NCBI GenBank assembly: GCA_963580285.1
Contig: OY757010.1
Location: 217,044,204 to 217,108,203 of the forward strand
Reading direction: 5' to 3'
From: Lucinisca nassula
Taxonomy: Eukaryota > Mollusca > Bivalvia > Lucinida > Lucinidae
DNA: 64,000 bases
Shown here piece after piece: positions 43,001 through 52,164 of the stretch. The translations under genes and the position numbers were made by a program. Positions within the stretch are counted from its first letter, which is position 1. The number at the start of each line of letters is the position of its first letter. A model generated the notes under the pieces. It searched no databases, had not been told where the DNA came from, and saw nothing but the letters and a program-made list of their open reading frames with translations.

Positions 43001-46000
43001 ACAGTTTTGGTCCAATCATCCTCAACCTTGCTCAGAATGATCATCCTGACAATATCTCAGTCAAGTTCGATTATGGGTCATGTCGGCAAAAAAATAGGTC
43101 AGTAGGTCAAATCATAGAAAAATCTTGTTAACACTCTAGAGGCCATAGTTTATGTCCAATCACTCTACAAATTGCTCAGAATGATCATTCTGACAATATC
43201 TCGGTCAAGTTCGATTATGGGTCCTGTCGGGTCAAAACGTAGGTAAGTAGGTCAAATTGAAAAACCTTGTTAACACTCTAGAGGCCACAGTTTTGGTCGG
43301 TCGAATCATCATCAAACTTACTCAGAATGATAATCTCTACAATGTCTAAGTCACGTTCGAATATGGGTCATGTGGGTCAAAATGTAGGTCAGTAGGTCAG
43401 ATCATAGAAAAACCTTGTGAACACACAAGAGGCCCAAGTTTTGGTCTGATCATCACCAAATTGCTCAGAATGATTATCTTGACAATATCTGGGTCAGGTT
43501 TGAATACGGGTCATGTCAGGTCAAAAAGTATGTCAGCAGTTCAAATCATAGAAAAACGTTGTGAACACTCTAGAGGCCACAGTTTTGGTCTGTCCGTGAT
43601 CAAACTTGCTCAGAATGATCATTTGACAATATCTCGTTTAATTTCGAATATTTGTCATGTGTGGTCAATAAGTAGGTCAGTAGGTCAGATCATAGAAAAA
43701 CCTTGTGAACACACAAGAGGCCCAAGTTTTGGTCTGATCATCACCAAATTGCTCAGAATGATTATCTTGACAATATCTGGGTCAGGTTTGAATACGGGTC
43801 ATGTCAGGTCAAAAAGTAGGTCAGCAGTTCAAATCATAGAAAAAAGTTGTGAACACTCTAGAGGCCACAGTTTTGGTCTGTCCGTGATCAAACTTGCTCA
43901 GAATGATCATTTGACAATATCTCGTTTAATTTCGAATATGTGTCATGTGTGGTCAATAAGTAGGTCAGTAGGTCAGATCAAAGAAAAACCTTGTGAACAC
44001 ACAAGATGCCCCAGTTTTGGTCTGATTATCATCAAACTTGCTCAGAATGATTATCTTGACAATATCTAGGTCAGGTTTAAATATGGTTCATGTCGGTTCA
44101 AAAAGTAGGTTGGCAGGTCAATTCATAGAAAAACGTTGTGAACACTCCAAGAGGCCAAAGTTTTAGTCCAATCATCATAAAACTTGCTCAGAATGATCAT
44201 CTGGACAATATCTCACTTAAGTTCGAAAATGGGCCATGTCAACTCAAAAAGTAGATCAGTAGGTTCTTTTGTCATAACTCTTAAACCGTTTGAGATAGAG
44301 CCTTCATATTTGGCATGTAGGGTCCTTGTGACAGGGCCTTCCCACTCATATGAAAATATTTGACCTGTGACCTTGACCTTTGACCTAATTTAACAAAACT
44401 TTTGAACCATATGAGATAGAGCCATCGTATTTGGCATGTATGTTCCTTGTGACAAGGTTTTCCCAAACATTCAAAAATTTTGACCTATTACCTTGACCTT
44501 TGACCTACTTTGTCATATTTTTTAAGCATTTGAGATAGAGCCTTCATATTTGGCGTGTTTATTCCTTGTGACAATGGCTTCACAACCATACAAATAGTTT
44601 GGTCTGTGACCTTGACCTTTGACCTACTTTATCATAACTTTTGAACCATTTGAGATAGAGCCTTCATATTTGACATGCATTTTCCTTTTGACAAGGCATC
44701 TTACTGTATTACCTACCATTTACATTGCTACAGTGGATCAGGTGAGCGATCCGGTGCCATTATGTCCCTCTTGTTTTTCGATGGGGTCGTTCTTGTGCAG
44801 TGTCTTATTTGTTATTTGGCTTTGTGTCACCGTGTCACTTTTTATAGGTGACTTGAGACGGTTGCGTTCTTAGATTGTGGCCTTTGCTGAGTGACAATTC
44901 TTACTAGTTTGAGATTACTGTGTCCTTTAATTGTATTGTGGCTCTTGCTTTTAAACTCATGTACATGTTGAAGACTGAGAATGTTGTGACGAAACATCTT
45001 ATATTAATTTCCATCAGTTATTTCCTTTTTTATTTGTTGTTTATTTCTGTAATGATATTATACTATACTGCGTAGAATATGTGCTTAGCAACACCCAACA
45101 TATTTTAAGAAATAGCTACCAAATGAACATGCCTTTTCAAATAATTTTTATTTTGTTTATGACGGTTGTAACTACTGGTGTCATATACAATGTCAAGGTA
45201 TGAATACAAGTATCCATAATATTATGACTGAACAGGACAGTTATTCCTGGACTTGTTTGAAGTGCGGCCTGCCAAACTCTAGCACAACCTTGTTTGTTGA
45301 CTTCTCAATGACTGACTGTTCTAAAAACAGTTTTGGTGTTCTAGACAGCTCTCCATCTCAAAAGACTTCCACACCTAAGTTACATTGTAAACAAAGTACC
45401 GGATTTCGCTGTTTGTTAGACACCGAGAAGCCAGATATTGTCATTGGTACTGAGTCATGGCTGGTACCTGAGATCTCCTGCAGTGAAGTCTTCCCTCCTG
45501 GGTGTACTACACATCGGACGGATCGGAAATCCAGGACTCGCGCTGGGGGAGTTTTCATCCTTGCCCGCAATAACTTTGTCAGTACAGAACAGACCCACTT
45601 CAGAAACAATAGCGAAATGGTATGGGTCAAGCTGGAGGTCACGGGTGCTCATCCTTTGTTTATATTTGCATACTATAAACCAAGGGAAGATGATCAGGAG
45701 AGTCTGTTGCAATTACGACAGTCTGTTGATTAAGTTAGAAAGCACGCCAGGGGCAGTATCTGGATACTCGGGGACTTTAATTTCCCCAAACTGACTTGGA
45801 CTGATGACACATCGACTCTGAAACCAGACTACACATGCAAGCCTACTTATGACACTTTTACTAGACCTGATTAATGATTTTGGCCTTTCTCAAATGGTAA
45901 CTCAACCGATTTGGAAATACCCTTGACCTATTCCTGACCACAAAACCCACCCTTGTTGATGAGATTGGTTACAGACCTGGCCTAAGTGACCATGACATTG

Positions 46001-49000
46001 TCACTGCAACGTGTGCCCTCAATAGAAGTGGGGGCAATGATCAGGAATCGATACAATTAACCTACAGCTCCCATCAGAGACACCAAAGCCTACCCCCCAA
46101 AAACAAAAACCAAGAAAAGTCTCCTCTTTAGTAAGGCAGACTGGCCCAAATTTAAAACACTGATGAAAAGCCATCAAGAAGAATTTTTCAAAAACCGTCT
46201 AGGCAAATCTGTTGAAGATATTTGGTGTGATTTTACCTCTACCATTGATTCTTTCACTGCACACTGCATTCCCTTCAAACAAATCCATGATAAAACATCA
46301 TTGCCGTGAATAACTCAACAATTTGTGCAGACTGATCAGACAGAGAAATGACTTATACCGAAAAATTCAAAAAGGATTTTGAGACCGGACAACAGCAAGG
46401 AAAGCAATAAATTCAGTGTACACTTTACACGGTCGAATCCTGTAGGTTGTCACCAGGACTAGGTGTGTGAGTTTTAGTGTAACGTCCCACCAACAGCTAA
46501 GGTCATCCGGAGACGGGACCTCTGTTTAAAGACTCATCCGAAAGTCTGGAGAAGCCCGGGATCGATCCTGCAATCCCTGGTTTACAAGGCGAGTAGCGTA
46601 ACCACTGCACCACTGAGGCTTCTCACCAGGACTAGGTACTTGGGGTTGATATCTCCAGTGGTCTATCATTGAACTGTCACATAGACATATAACTGCAAAC
46701 GCTAACCGGATTAAAAGAAACATTAAAACCGAAAATCCTAAGGTGAGAGGGACTGCCTACAACACCTTGGTCCGCCCTCAGCTGGTGTACTCCGCCCCAA
46801 TCTGGGACCCCCATACTGAGGAGGAAATACTCTAGCTGGAAAAAGTCCAACGTAGGACAGCACGCTGGACCACAAGTAATTACGATTACCGGTCAAGCAT
46901 ATCTGCCATGATCGACTATCGTGGTTGGAGAACCTTAGAGCAGAGACGGGCAGACGCGCGCCTTTGCCTTTTTTTATAAAATCGTTCACGGTTATGTAGC
47001 AGTGCCCCTCCCCATACATACAACCTGTTGCTATTAAAGAAAAACTTATGGCACTGTCACTCTTTGGCCTTCCGTCAACTCCACACAACTAGAGACTGCT
47101 ATAAGTACTCATTCTTTCCATTGGCTGTTGTCCAGTGGAACGCCCTACCTGAAGCCGCTGCATGCTCACCGGACCTGGAATCATTCAAGGTCGCACTGAG
47201 CTGCAGCACTCCAGGCCCTAGATCCATAAGTTGTTGTTTTTAACCTGATTTTAGCTCATCTTCACTATTTTAACCTATCTTCTTTTGTTTCCATTCACTA
47301 TCTGCTTATACCTTTTCTTTTCCATTCGACAACGCATCTGCCTAGAATGTCATCGCGGGCGTATGGAAGTATATAAATATAGATAGAGAGATACTGAAAT
47401 ACTGTAATTTATCCATAAAGGATTGGATGAATGCTCTAAAGAAACGTCCTTTTAAGACACGTGCGTAAAATTGAGAAAAACGTCAAATTGATTACGAAAG
47501 TTAACGGTAAATGACTCATGTTTGTGCGAACTTTTGAGCGGCGTTTTTTTTTTTTTTTTTGGTGTTGTTGTTGTTGTTGTTGTTGTTTTTTCATTCTGGC
47601 TCTCGAACTAATAATTCCGTATGTGACGATCGCACGTGCAAGTTTTTATGATGTGTGCCAGAAAAAGACGTAACGCTATATTAGCCATTAGCCACCATGA
47701 TGCTTTGTCAATTTGAAATTTCTTTACGGGGTCAGAATCACAAATGTTTGCCCAGTATATTTGAATGTTTGTAACGGTCAGTGAAACGAATTCCACTAGG
47801 GTGAGAGAGGGGGCTAAAATCGATTTTACGCGGCCGCAATCCACGCCCTTACTTCCGTCGCGATTACAGTCCGCATGAAGGCCTCCTAAGTTTTACTTTA
47901 GTATGCCACGCCACTCCGTGAAATTCAGAGATCGGGTTAAGAGCAATGCGTGGCATAATCAAACAAAACCGGTAACAATTTAAAGCGGAATGCAACATTA
48001 AAATACAATATATTGCATATGAAAGAGCATTTCGTACTTAAAACTTTGGTACCATTTTTATTTAATTTCTTTTAAGAATAAGGCATGCTGGTAAATTCTA
48101 AAAATCTTAATCGAGAAAGCTGCCACATTTAACTTGTGTAATTAATTCCTATTATTATCTTATCTGCTAGTGATAAGCTATTAGGTTTAACAAAACCAAG
48201 CTCTTTGTCATTAAGATTTTAATTTAATTCAGTATTGCAGCCTACGCTTTTTCTTATAAAACATTCCAAACTAGTGTTTACAACATTTCAAATGTTCTTA
48301 TCTCCGTGTTTTTCATCTGATTTTAATGAATCAAGTTCCACATTTTTTTCAGTTGATAAAAAAGCTCTTAAATCTGAGATTCATTGTAGTTCAACGTTGC
48401 GTTCCCCTGTAAGTAAAGTAAAATATTACATCTATATGTACATACATATCGTAATGCTCACTTTTATAGCTGTGACTGAACGTATGAAAGAGTTTTCTGG
48501 GACATTTCAAGGACAATTTGTTTTCTGCTGGGCAATAAACGATGCGCTTATACATTTACTTGTAGTTTTACCAACTTAGACATAAATGAGTGTTAAGCAA
48601 CCTTGATCACCTCTTTCCATTTTGACACCAAGCAAAGGACCTCAACTCTGTTCAGTCCGCATGAAGTTAAGCAATTCCGCATGAAGTTAAGCTATTCCTT
48701 TTTTTACACCAAGTAAAGGACCTCAACTCTGTTCAGTCCGCATGAAGTTAAGCAATTCCGCATGAAGTTAAGCTATTCCTTTTTTACACCAAGTAAAGGA
48801 CCTCAACTCTGTTCGGTCCGCATGAAGTTAAGCAATTCCGCATGAAGTTAAGCTATTCCTTTTTTACACCAAGTAAAGGACCTCAACTCTGTTCAGTCCG
48901 CATGAAGTTAAGCAATTCCGCATGAAGTTAAGCTATTCCTTTTTGATGCCAAGTAAAGGACCATAACTCTGTTCAGTTCGCATGAAGTTAAGCAATTCCG

Positions 49001-50353
49001 CATGAAGTTAAGCAGTTCCTTTTTGACACCAAGTAAAGGACCATAACTCTGTTCAGTCCGCATGAACTTAAGCAACCTTGATCACCTCTTTCCTTTTTGA
49101 CACCAAGTAAAGAACCTCAACTCTGTTCAGTCCGCATGAAGTTAAGCAATTCCGCATTAAGTTAAGCTATTCCTTTTTGACATAAACTAACGGACCATAA
49201 CTCTGTTCACTCCGCATGAAGTTAAGCAATTCTACATGAAGTTAAGCAATTCCCCTTTGACACCAAGAAAAGGACCATAACTCTGTCCGGTCCGCATGAA
49301 GTTAAGCAATCTTGCTACACCTCTCTACATACCGTGAATCCTCGTAAACTCTTACACGGATGGTTCGTTTATCTTGTTTATTTCCAACTCGCTCTTGAGT
49401 CATTAGAGAATGTTCTCATAGCTGTAGATATCCATACATTTAGTTCTGATTTTCCTTGAAACGGAATGTTGTATGTCAACATAAGAATCACTTTATGCAG
49501 TAGACCCAACATTATTTGGGCTCCGTCAAGCGATTTTGGTACTTATCGCCTATGCGAGCAGCGAAGGTTCAAGCGAGCCTGCGCATCCGCGCAGTCTCGC
49601 CAGAACCTTCGCTGCTCGCTCATACAAGCAGTGAATCAAGAGGAACCTTCAGACAGAAAGCCATATCCCTGGCCCCTCTGAATGGCTGGGCATGCGCAGT
49701 TAAAATTTGTCATGACAGAATGCTCGAAGACACAAATTCGCTTGACGGGGCCCATTTGATATACTGTATGCTTTACAGTACGATAAGGCAACCGTGTCCA
49801 AAAATGTCGACTTTCATATCTCTAGACCTAGCTTTTTTCAGACGAAAGTCGTTGATATTTTTCTTATTTTTAGAACAAACATAGATTGTGGGTGCTCGTT
49901 AGAACCGCCTCATTGAGGCGGTTCTAACGAGTACCCACAATCTATGCTTTCGAACAAACACTTATGAAAACGTTTACCCCCCCCCCCGAAAACCTTTTAT
50001 TCTCCATATAAATTTGGGTTTAGAGGGGTGTTCATTACATTGACTTCTTTACCTGATAAGCTCTCACCACGTTATGATTCGCCCTCCCTTGTTCGAGGTT
50101 CCACGTGTCAACAAATTGCAATGGTCCTAAAAGTACTCGAGCTTTATTTGTTTATTTTCAGCCCCGGTGCATCATGAACCACACTGACACAACTTGTATG
50201 AGATTGACCTACCGGCCGTTAGAGAACAATATTCTTACGGAGCACCGCTGCCGGTGCCGACGGTTTGAGGACTGTGTGGACCGAAGGCCGCCTACAGCAG
50301 AGGACCCGATAGTATTACAGACTTGTCAACCGTTCTCAGCTACCAGGCGCTAA
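36425..50353 (+). CDS. gene B: secreted 16-cysteine three-module protein (4 coding exons)
   Basis: Join of 36425-36526, 39726-39912, 40974-41185 and 50162-50353 gives 693 nt, a 230-residue protein paralogous to gene A. Intron phases (0, 1, 0), 16 Cys, the V-L-P-P motif after the signal peptide and the NI(S/T) sequon in module 1 are all shared. It lacks gene A's long basic tail and ends SATRR. Expected location: secreted. Intron 3 (8976 bp) is filled by a pearl-like array, a dead LINE, an 80-bp array and MITEs. Donors and acceptors are canonical GT/AG. Function not recognised. I see no frameshift or stop, so both copies look intact. Confidence 0.85.
36530..36627. repeat. (TC)n microsatellite abutting gene B exon 1 donor
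   Basis: Dinucleotide tract begins 3 bases after the exon boundary, so GTGAGT runs straight into CTCTCT. Confidence 0.97.
36628..36830. repeat. compound (TGTC)n / (GTCC)n / (TATC)n microsatellite
   Basis: (TATC)n at about 36684-36752 flanked by GTCC/TGTC-rich runs. Serine/tyrosine/leucine-rich frames here are artefacts. Confidence 0.95.
36848..37065. mobile_element. degenerate hairpin-family MITE
   Basis: ATGGTTTACAGGGGATATAC, TTTCTTATTTCTGC and the decayed stem GTTAGAGACGTCCTAACCAG identify it; ends are unclear. Confidence 0.6.
37211..38030. mobile_element. hairpin MITE copy, type A, interrupted by another inverted-repeat element
   Basis: Left CATTACGAAAACATGC at 37211 and right TATAGGCGTATTTTCGTGATG to 38030. 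The core hairpin is partly deleted (AGAACCGCCTCGCTAAAGAG). A 541-bp element (37409-37949) lies inside, and a G-run of about 14 at 37987-38001. Confidence 0.82.
37409..37949. mobile_element. 541-bp element with AAGGTGCATTATTGAGCTA ends, nested
   Basis: Ends AAGGTGCATTATTGAGCTA and TAGCTCAATAATGCACCTT are perfect inverses over 19 bp. The interior is non-coding AT-rich sequence. Inserted in the MITE above, so it is younger. Confidence 0.82.
38031..38370. other. spacer in gene B intron 1
   Basis: 38050-38135 is a decayed hairpin fragment of the MITE family (GGTACCTGTTAGAATCACTC ... AGCAAGTACCCACAA). The rest is unrecognised. Confidence 0.45.
38375..38794. mobile_element. MITE with GGGCCCCGTCAAGCG ends, interrupted by a tRNA SINE
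   Basis: ACAT flanks at 38371-38374 and 38795-38798. The SINE at 38422-38591 splits it, with the 14-bp host sequence TATGCGAGCAGCGA duplicated on both sides. Confidence 0.92.
38422..38591 (-). mobile_element. tRNA-derived SINE, copy S3
   Basis: (GAGT)n at the left is the tail on this strand; body GACGGGTCCTCGGTTTAAAG; tRNA-like end AGGCGAGTAGCATAACCACT. Flanking duplications at 38408-38421 and 38592-38605 are perfect. Confidence 0.95.
38841..39140 (+). mobile_element. 300-bp SINE-like repeat, plus copy
   Basis: GCCCACCGGGGCTTGAAG to GGGAACGTTAAACCTCAAAT and (AAAC)n. In gene B intron 1. Confidence 0.88.
39141..39725. other. 3' part of gene B intron 1
   Basis: No repeat family recognised except a local palindrome GAATTTGCTCCTAAGGAGCAAATTC-type at about 39428-39452. 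Short open frames lack support. The acceptor CACTTGTTTCAG closes it. Confidence 0.5.
39726..39912 (+). CDS. gene B exon 2 (cysteine module 1)
   Basis: Acceptor TTTCAG|TTT, donor GAAG|GTAGGC; 187 nt, phase 0 in, 1 out. Shows CTSYSELCH, the sequon YNIS, then [14 protein letters not shown]. Aligns with gene A exon 2 with a two-codon length difference. Confidence 0.88.
40036..40325 (+). mobile_element. 300-bp SINE-like repeat, plus copy in gene B intron 2
   Basis: Head CGCCCATTGGGGCTTGAAG directly follows a (CA)n tract (39998-40029); the tail GGACGTTAAACCTCAAATC is intact. A short deletion removes the CATGATGCTTCCACG segment. Confidence 0.88.
40374..40629. mobile_element. hairpin MITE copy, type B
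   Basis: CATCACGTGAACAAGTCCGT to GTGTTATCGTAAT with intact core hairpin; internally shortened near the left end. Confidence 0.87.
40646..40802 (-). mobile_element. tRNA-derived SINE, copy S4
   Basis: Bounded by the 15-bp duplication CTAGATCTATCCAGA (40631-40645 and 40803-40817). Carries AGACGGGACCTCGGTTTAAA and GCGAGTAGCGTAACCACTCG. Confidence 0.95.
40974..41185 (+). CDS. gene B exon 3 (cysteine module 2)
   Basis: Acceptor GTAATTCAG|GAG, donor AAAG|GTAAAA; 212 nt, phase 1 in, 0 out. Shows SYC-x8-[33 protein letters not shown]. The donor is weaker than others, and the frame stays open to 41335 in the intron. Confidence 0.92.
41228..41335. repeat. fragment of a GACGTCAT-containing dispersed repeat
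   Basis: CCCGACGTCATTACATAACG and flanks match, inverted, 55480-55620 and, direct, 32400-32475. It lies 43 bp past the exon 3 donor. Confidence 0.65.
41439..44773 (+). mobile_element. pearl-like element with ~145-bp core repeats
   Basis: Head AGCTAACCTGACAGAAGGTC ... GGTGAGCTTTTATGAC, CGTCGTTCGT tract (41489-41520), then about 19 units with ACACTCTAGAGGCCACAGTT, TCAAACTTGCTCAGAATGAT and GTCAAGTTCGAATATGGGTC. At the end (44265-44690) come about four units of a different ~121-bp repeat (GAGATAGAGCCTTCATATTT). It ends AGGTGAGCGATCCGGTGCC ... CCCTCTTG. Long repeat-derived frames (for example 202 residues at 43461) are not genes. In gene B intron 3. Confidence 0.82.
44774..45199. other. intron 3 spacer
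   Basis: Unrecognised; may hold the 5' region of the LINE that follows. Confidence 0.4.
46027..46091 (-). repeat. isolated ~65-70-bp repeat unit inside the LINE
   Basis: Reverse complement of the TTTGGTGTCTCTGATGGGAG ... CCTGATCATTGCC unit, cleanly interrupting the LINE reading frame after the SDH motif. Confidence 0.75.
46464..46623 (-). mobile_element. tRNA-derived SINE, copy S5
   Basis: Flanked by the perfect 13-bp duplication CACCAGGACTAGG (46451-46463 and 46624-46636). Inserted exactly at the junction left by the RT deletion in the LINE. Confidence 0.95.
47261..47749. other. intron 3 spacer with poly(T) and (TTG)n
   Basis: T-run at 47545-47562 and (TTG)n to 47587; otherwise unrecognised. 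Confidence 0.4.
47750..47885 (-). repeat. dispersed repeat, head part, minus copy
   Basis: GGTCAGTGAAACGAATTCCA and AAAATCGATTTTACGCGGCC are the reverse of the head of the 9065-9505 family. Confidence 0.7.
47886..48589. other. AT-rich intron 3 spacer
   Basis: A 114-residue frame (48235-48579) lacks motifs, has no paralogous counterpart and is probably chance. Confidence 0.4.
48590..49320. repeat. 80-bp tandem repeat array
   Basis: About nine units with AAAGGACCTCAACTCTGTTC and two internal copies of CCGCATGAAGTTAAGC; the central units (48721, 48801, 48881) are exactly 80 bp apart. Outer units vary (CTTGATCACCTCTTTCC). Confidence 0.93.
49518..49753. mobile_element. MITE with GGGCTCCGTCAAGCG ends, uninterrupted copy
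   Basis: ATTT flanks both sides (49514-49517, 49754-49757). About 236 bp with the AGCGAAGGTTC hairpin. In gene B intron 3. Confidence 0.9.
49781..50061. mobile_element. hairpin MITE copy, diverged type B
   Basis: Core hairpin AGAACCGCCTCATTGAGGCG is perfect, while the termini (GTACGATAAGGCAACCGTGT; TTGACTTCTTTACCTGATAA) have drifted. Ends about 100 bp before gene B exon 4. Confidence 0.78.
50162..50353 (+). CDS. gene B exon 4 (cysteine module 3, stop)
   Basis: Acceptor GTTTATTTTCAG|CCC; 192 nt with TAA at 50351-50353. Shows PRC-x9-C, then [11 protein letters not shown] and QTCQPF, ending SATRR. No clear AATAAA follows within about 100 bp (only AATAAG near 50358). Confidence 0.88.
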   Translation, partial: PRCIMNHTDTTCMRLTYRPLENNILTEHRCRCRRFEDCVDRRPPTAEDPIVLQTCQPFSATRR

Positions 50354-50579
50354 ACTAAATAAGTGAAAATTTCCGTTAGCCCGCCAACCATACTAAATGT
50401 CGTCTAAGGATTTCTCTGCTGACATGTTTTTTTAAAAAAAGCATGGACCCAGATCCAGATCAGACTGCCGCTCTATGAATCCAAACTGTTTGTCTTCATG
50501 CAATACTATGTTTGAAAAGTTTCCTGAGATGCAGCAGACGACATTCGTAGACAAGGTTTTCAGACGCAGTTTAACTTTG
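50354..50579. other. gene B 3' flank
   Basis: CAGATCCAGATCAGACTGCCG (about 50452) is a fragment of the GATCAGAC hairpin repeats. No other feature. Confidence 0.4.
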
Positions 50580-50865
50580 CATCACGAAAACACGCCTATA
50601 TAATGTTGACCCCCTCGAACCCCACGTTTATGTAGTAAAATTGGGGTTTACAGGGGTAAACCATATTTTTCTTAATTCTGCTCTAAAATATAGATTGTGG
50701 GTACTTGTTAGAACCGCCTCGTTGAGGCGGTTCTAACGAGTACCCACAATCTATATTTTAAGCAGAATTAAGAAAAATGTCACATTTTTTCATCTTATTT
50801 TTTTTTTTTCATTTTTTACGCCGGTAAAATTTACAGTGTATTTGTGTAGGTGTGCTTTCGTAATG
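50580..50865. mobile_element. hairpin MITE copy, type A, near-perfect core
   Basis: CATCACGAAAACACGCC to GTGTGCTTTCGTAATG... core GGGTACTTGTTAGAACCGCC / GGCGGTTCTAACGAGTACCC. Confidence 0.92.
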
Positions 50866-51599
50866 GAGTCGTAAGGGCTAATGAAACATATTGTGTTTAT
50901 TATTTGGACCAAATCATCAACATGTACATATAAAATATACCTCTCCATGAAAGAACGGGACCCTCGAAAACGTTTAGCTAAGAACATTATCACCATTGTA
51001 TTGTTTGATATTATTAGTATAAAGAACGTTTTCTGTTTCTATGATGTTTTCTTTGCAATTCTGAACGTCTTCCTTAACCGATATATGCCTAGCGTTCAAT
51101 TGTTGGGACATTGGCAAACAGGGTATACCCAGATCAGACGCCACAGAACATGGATCATTCCACATTTATAAGATTGAAGATTCCGTTATTATAGATGGTT
51201 AAGGAAAATGGGCGCACCTGAAAGGTTGCTCGGCATCTTTACAAGGGAGAATTCAACTGATTTTGCCCAACTCAGTCCCTGAGAAAAGATATCAACTCCG
51301 AAAAGAAACTATGAGCTCCCGATGACGAGCTCTATGTTTTAATGAAAGAGTTTTCTCGTCAAGACCACACTACTAGATCTTTATAAATAAGGGAGACAAA
51401 ACTAATTTGAAGAAATACCTCTCTTGAAGAGTTCCATTCCGTTTGGCATGAAAAAATCACTTTAAAGACCTCTTCTCTGTAAAAGAACGGGATGATTTGA
51501 GAATTATGGATACTGCATGGGTGCATCGGGAGTATTGCTACGTACAAAAACAAATGACTAAGATAAAAAAAAATATCATCTTGTTTGTAAACTATGTGA
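50866..51599. other. AT-rich spacer
   Basis: 51095-51150 is a GGCAAACAGGGTATACCC/ATCAGACGCC fragment of the TTAA-MITE family. Short frames on both strands lack support. Confidence 0.4.
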
Positions 51600-51860
51600 T
51601 CATGGTAACAGTTCCTAATAATAAACACCTTATTAACTTACACTTTATATATAGAAAACTGCGTTTACTGTGGTATACATTATTTTTCTTATTTTTGCTC
51701 CAAGACATAGGTTGTAGGTACTCATTAGAATTGCCCCAGAAAGATAGTTTTAACGGACACTCACAAACTATGTACTCACAAACTATGTACTCACAATCTA
51801 TGCTTGCGGTACAAATATAAATAACACATATTTTTACCAAAAAGAAAATGTCGCTTTTAC
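51600..51860. mobile_element. degenerate hairpin MITE with local triplication
   Basis: TTATTTTTGCTCCAAGACATAG is typical. The right arm of the hairpin is replaced by three copies of ACTCACAAACTATGT-type sequence (51757-51800). Confidence 0.7.
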
Positions 51861-52164
51861 AGCCATGTCACATGGACAATAAAACCCACTTTTGTGTGTA
51901 TACACATGTTGCGCAGTTCATGGACAAATTGAAATGCATCACCTTTAATAGAAACCGGAATGATGAATTCTGTGAATTCTTGTATAAAGTATCTCATTGA
52001 TTAAACTTTATCATACGTACAAAACAAATGCCCAATAAAATTGTAGAAACAGGTTGCTAGGTAAACCTAGAGCCAAAATATGGAGTTAATTTTGACTGAA
52101 TTATAATTATTCAGTTTTGATAATCATGTTGATTCTTAGACGCCAGCGTAAATTGCCCAGACCA

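Larger units (their letters stand above)
45200..47260 (+). pseudogene. non-LTR retrotransposon (CR1/L2-like) with endonuclease, reverse transcriptase core deleted
   Basis: A Cys-rich start ([16 protein letters not shown], about 45240) leads into an APE-type endonuclease. Visible blocks are [12 protein letters not shown] (about 45430), [10 protein letters not shown], then, in a shifted frame, [12 protein letters not shown] (about 45757-45800) and [12 protein letters not shown] (about 45980-46015), the last two being catalytic motifs. A linker follows to about 46440, then [13 protein letters not shown] (about 46640) and an RT C-terminal part ([13 protein letters not shown], about 46970). The RT palm is missing. 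Frameshifts are numerous. A short repeat unit (46027-46091) and a SINE (46464-46623) are inserted. Sits in gene B intron 3, same strand. Confidence 0.88.

Noticed and set aside
43461..44069. 202-residue open frame, the longest in the window
   Set aside because: Made of the 145-bp pearl core repeat and its 285-bp duplication; the peptide repeats with the DNA unit and has no domain features.
48235..48579. 114-residue open frame in gene B intron 3
   Set aside because: AT-rich composition, no recognisable domain, no support beyond openness.
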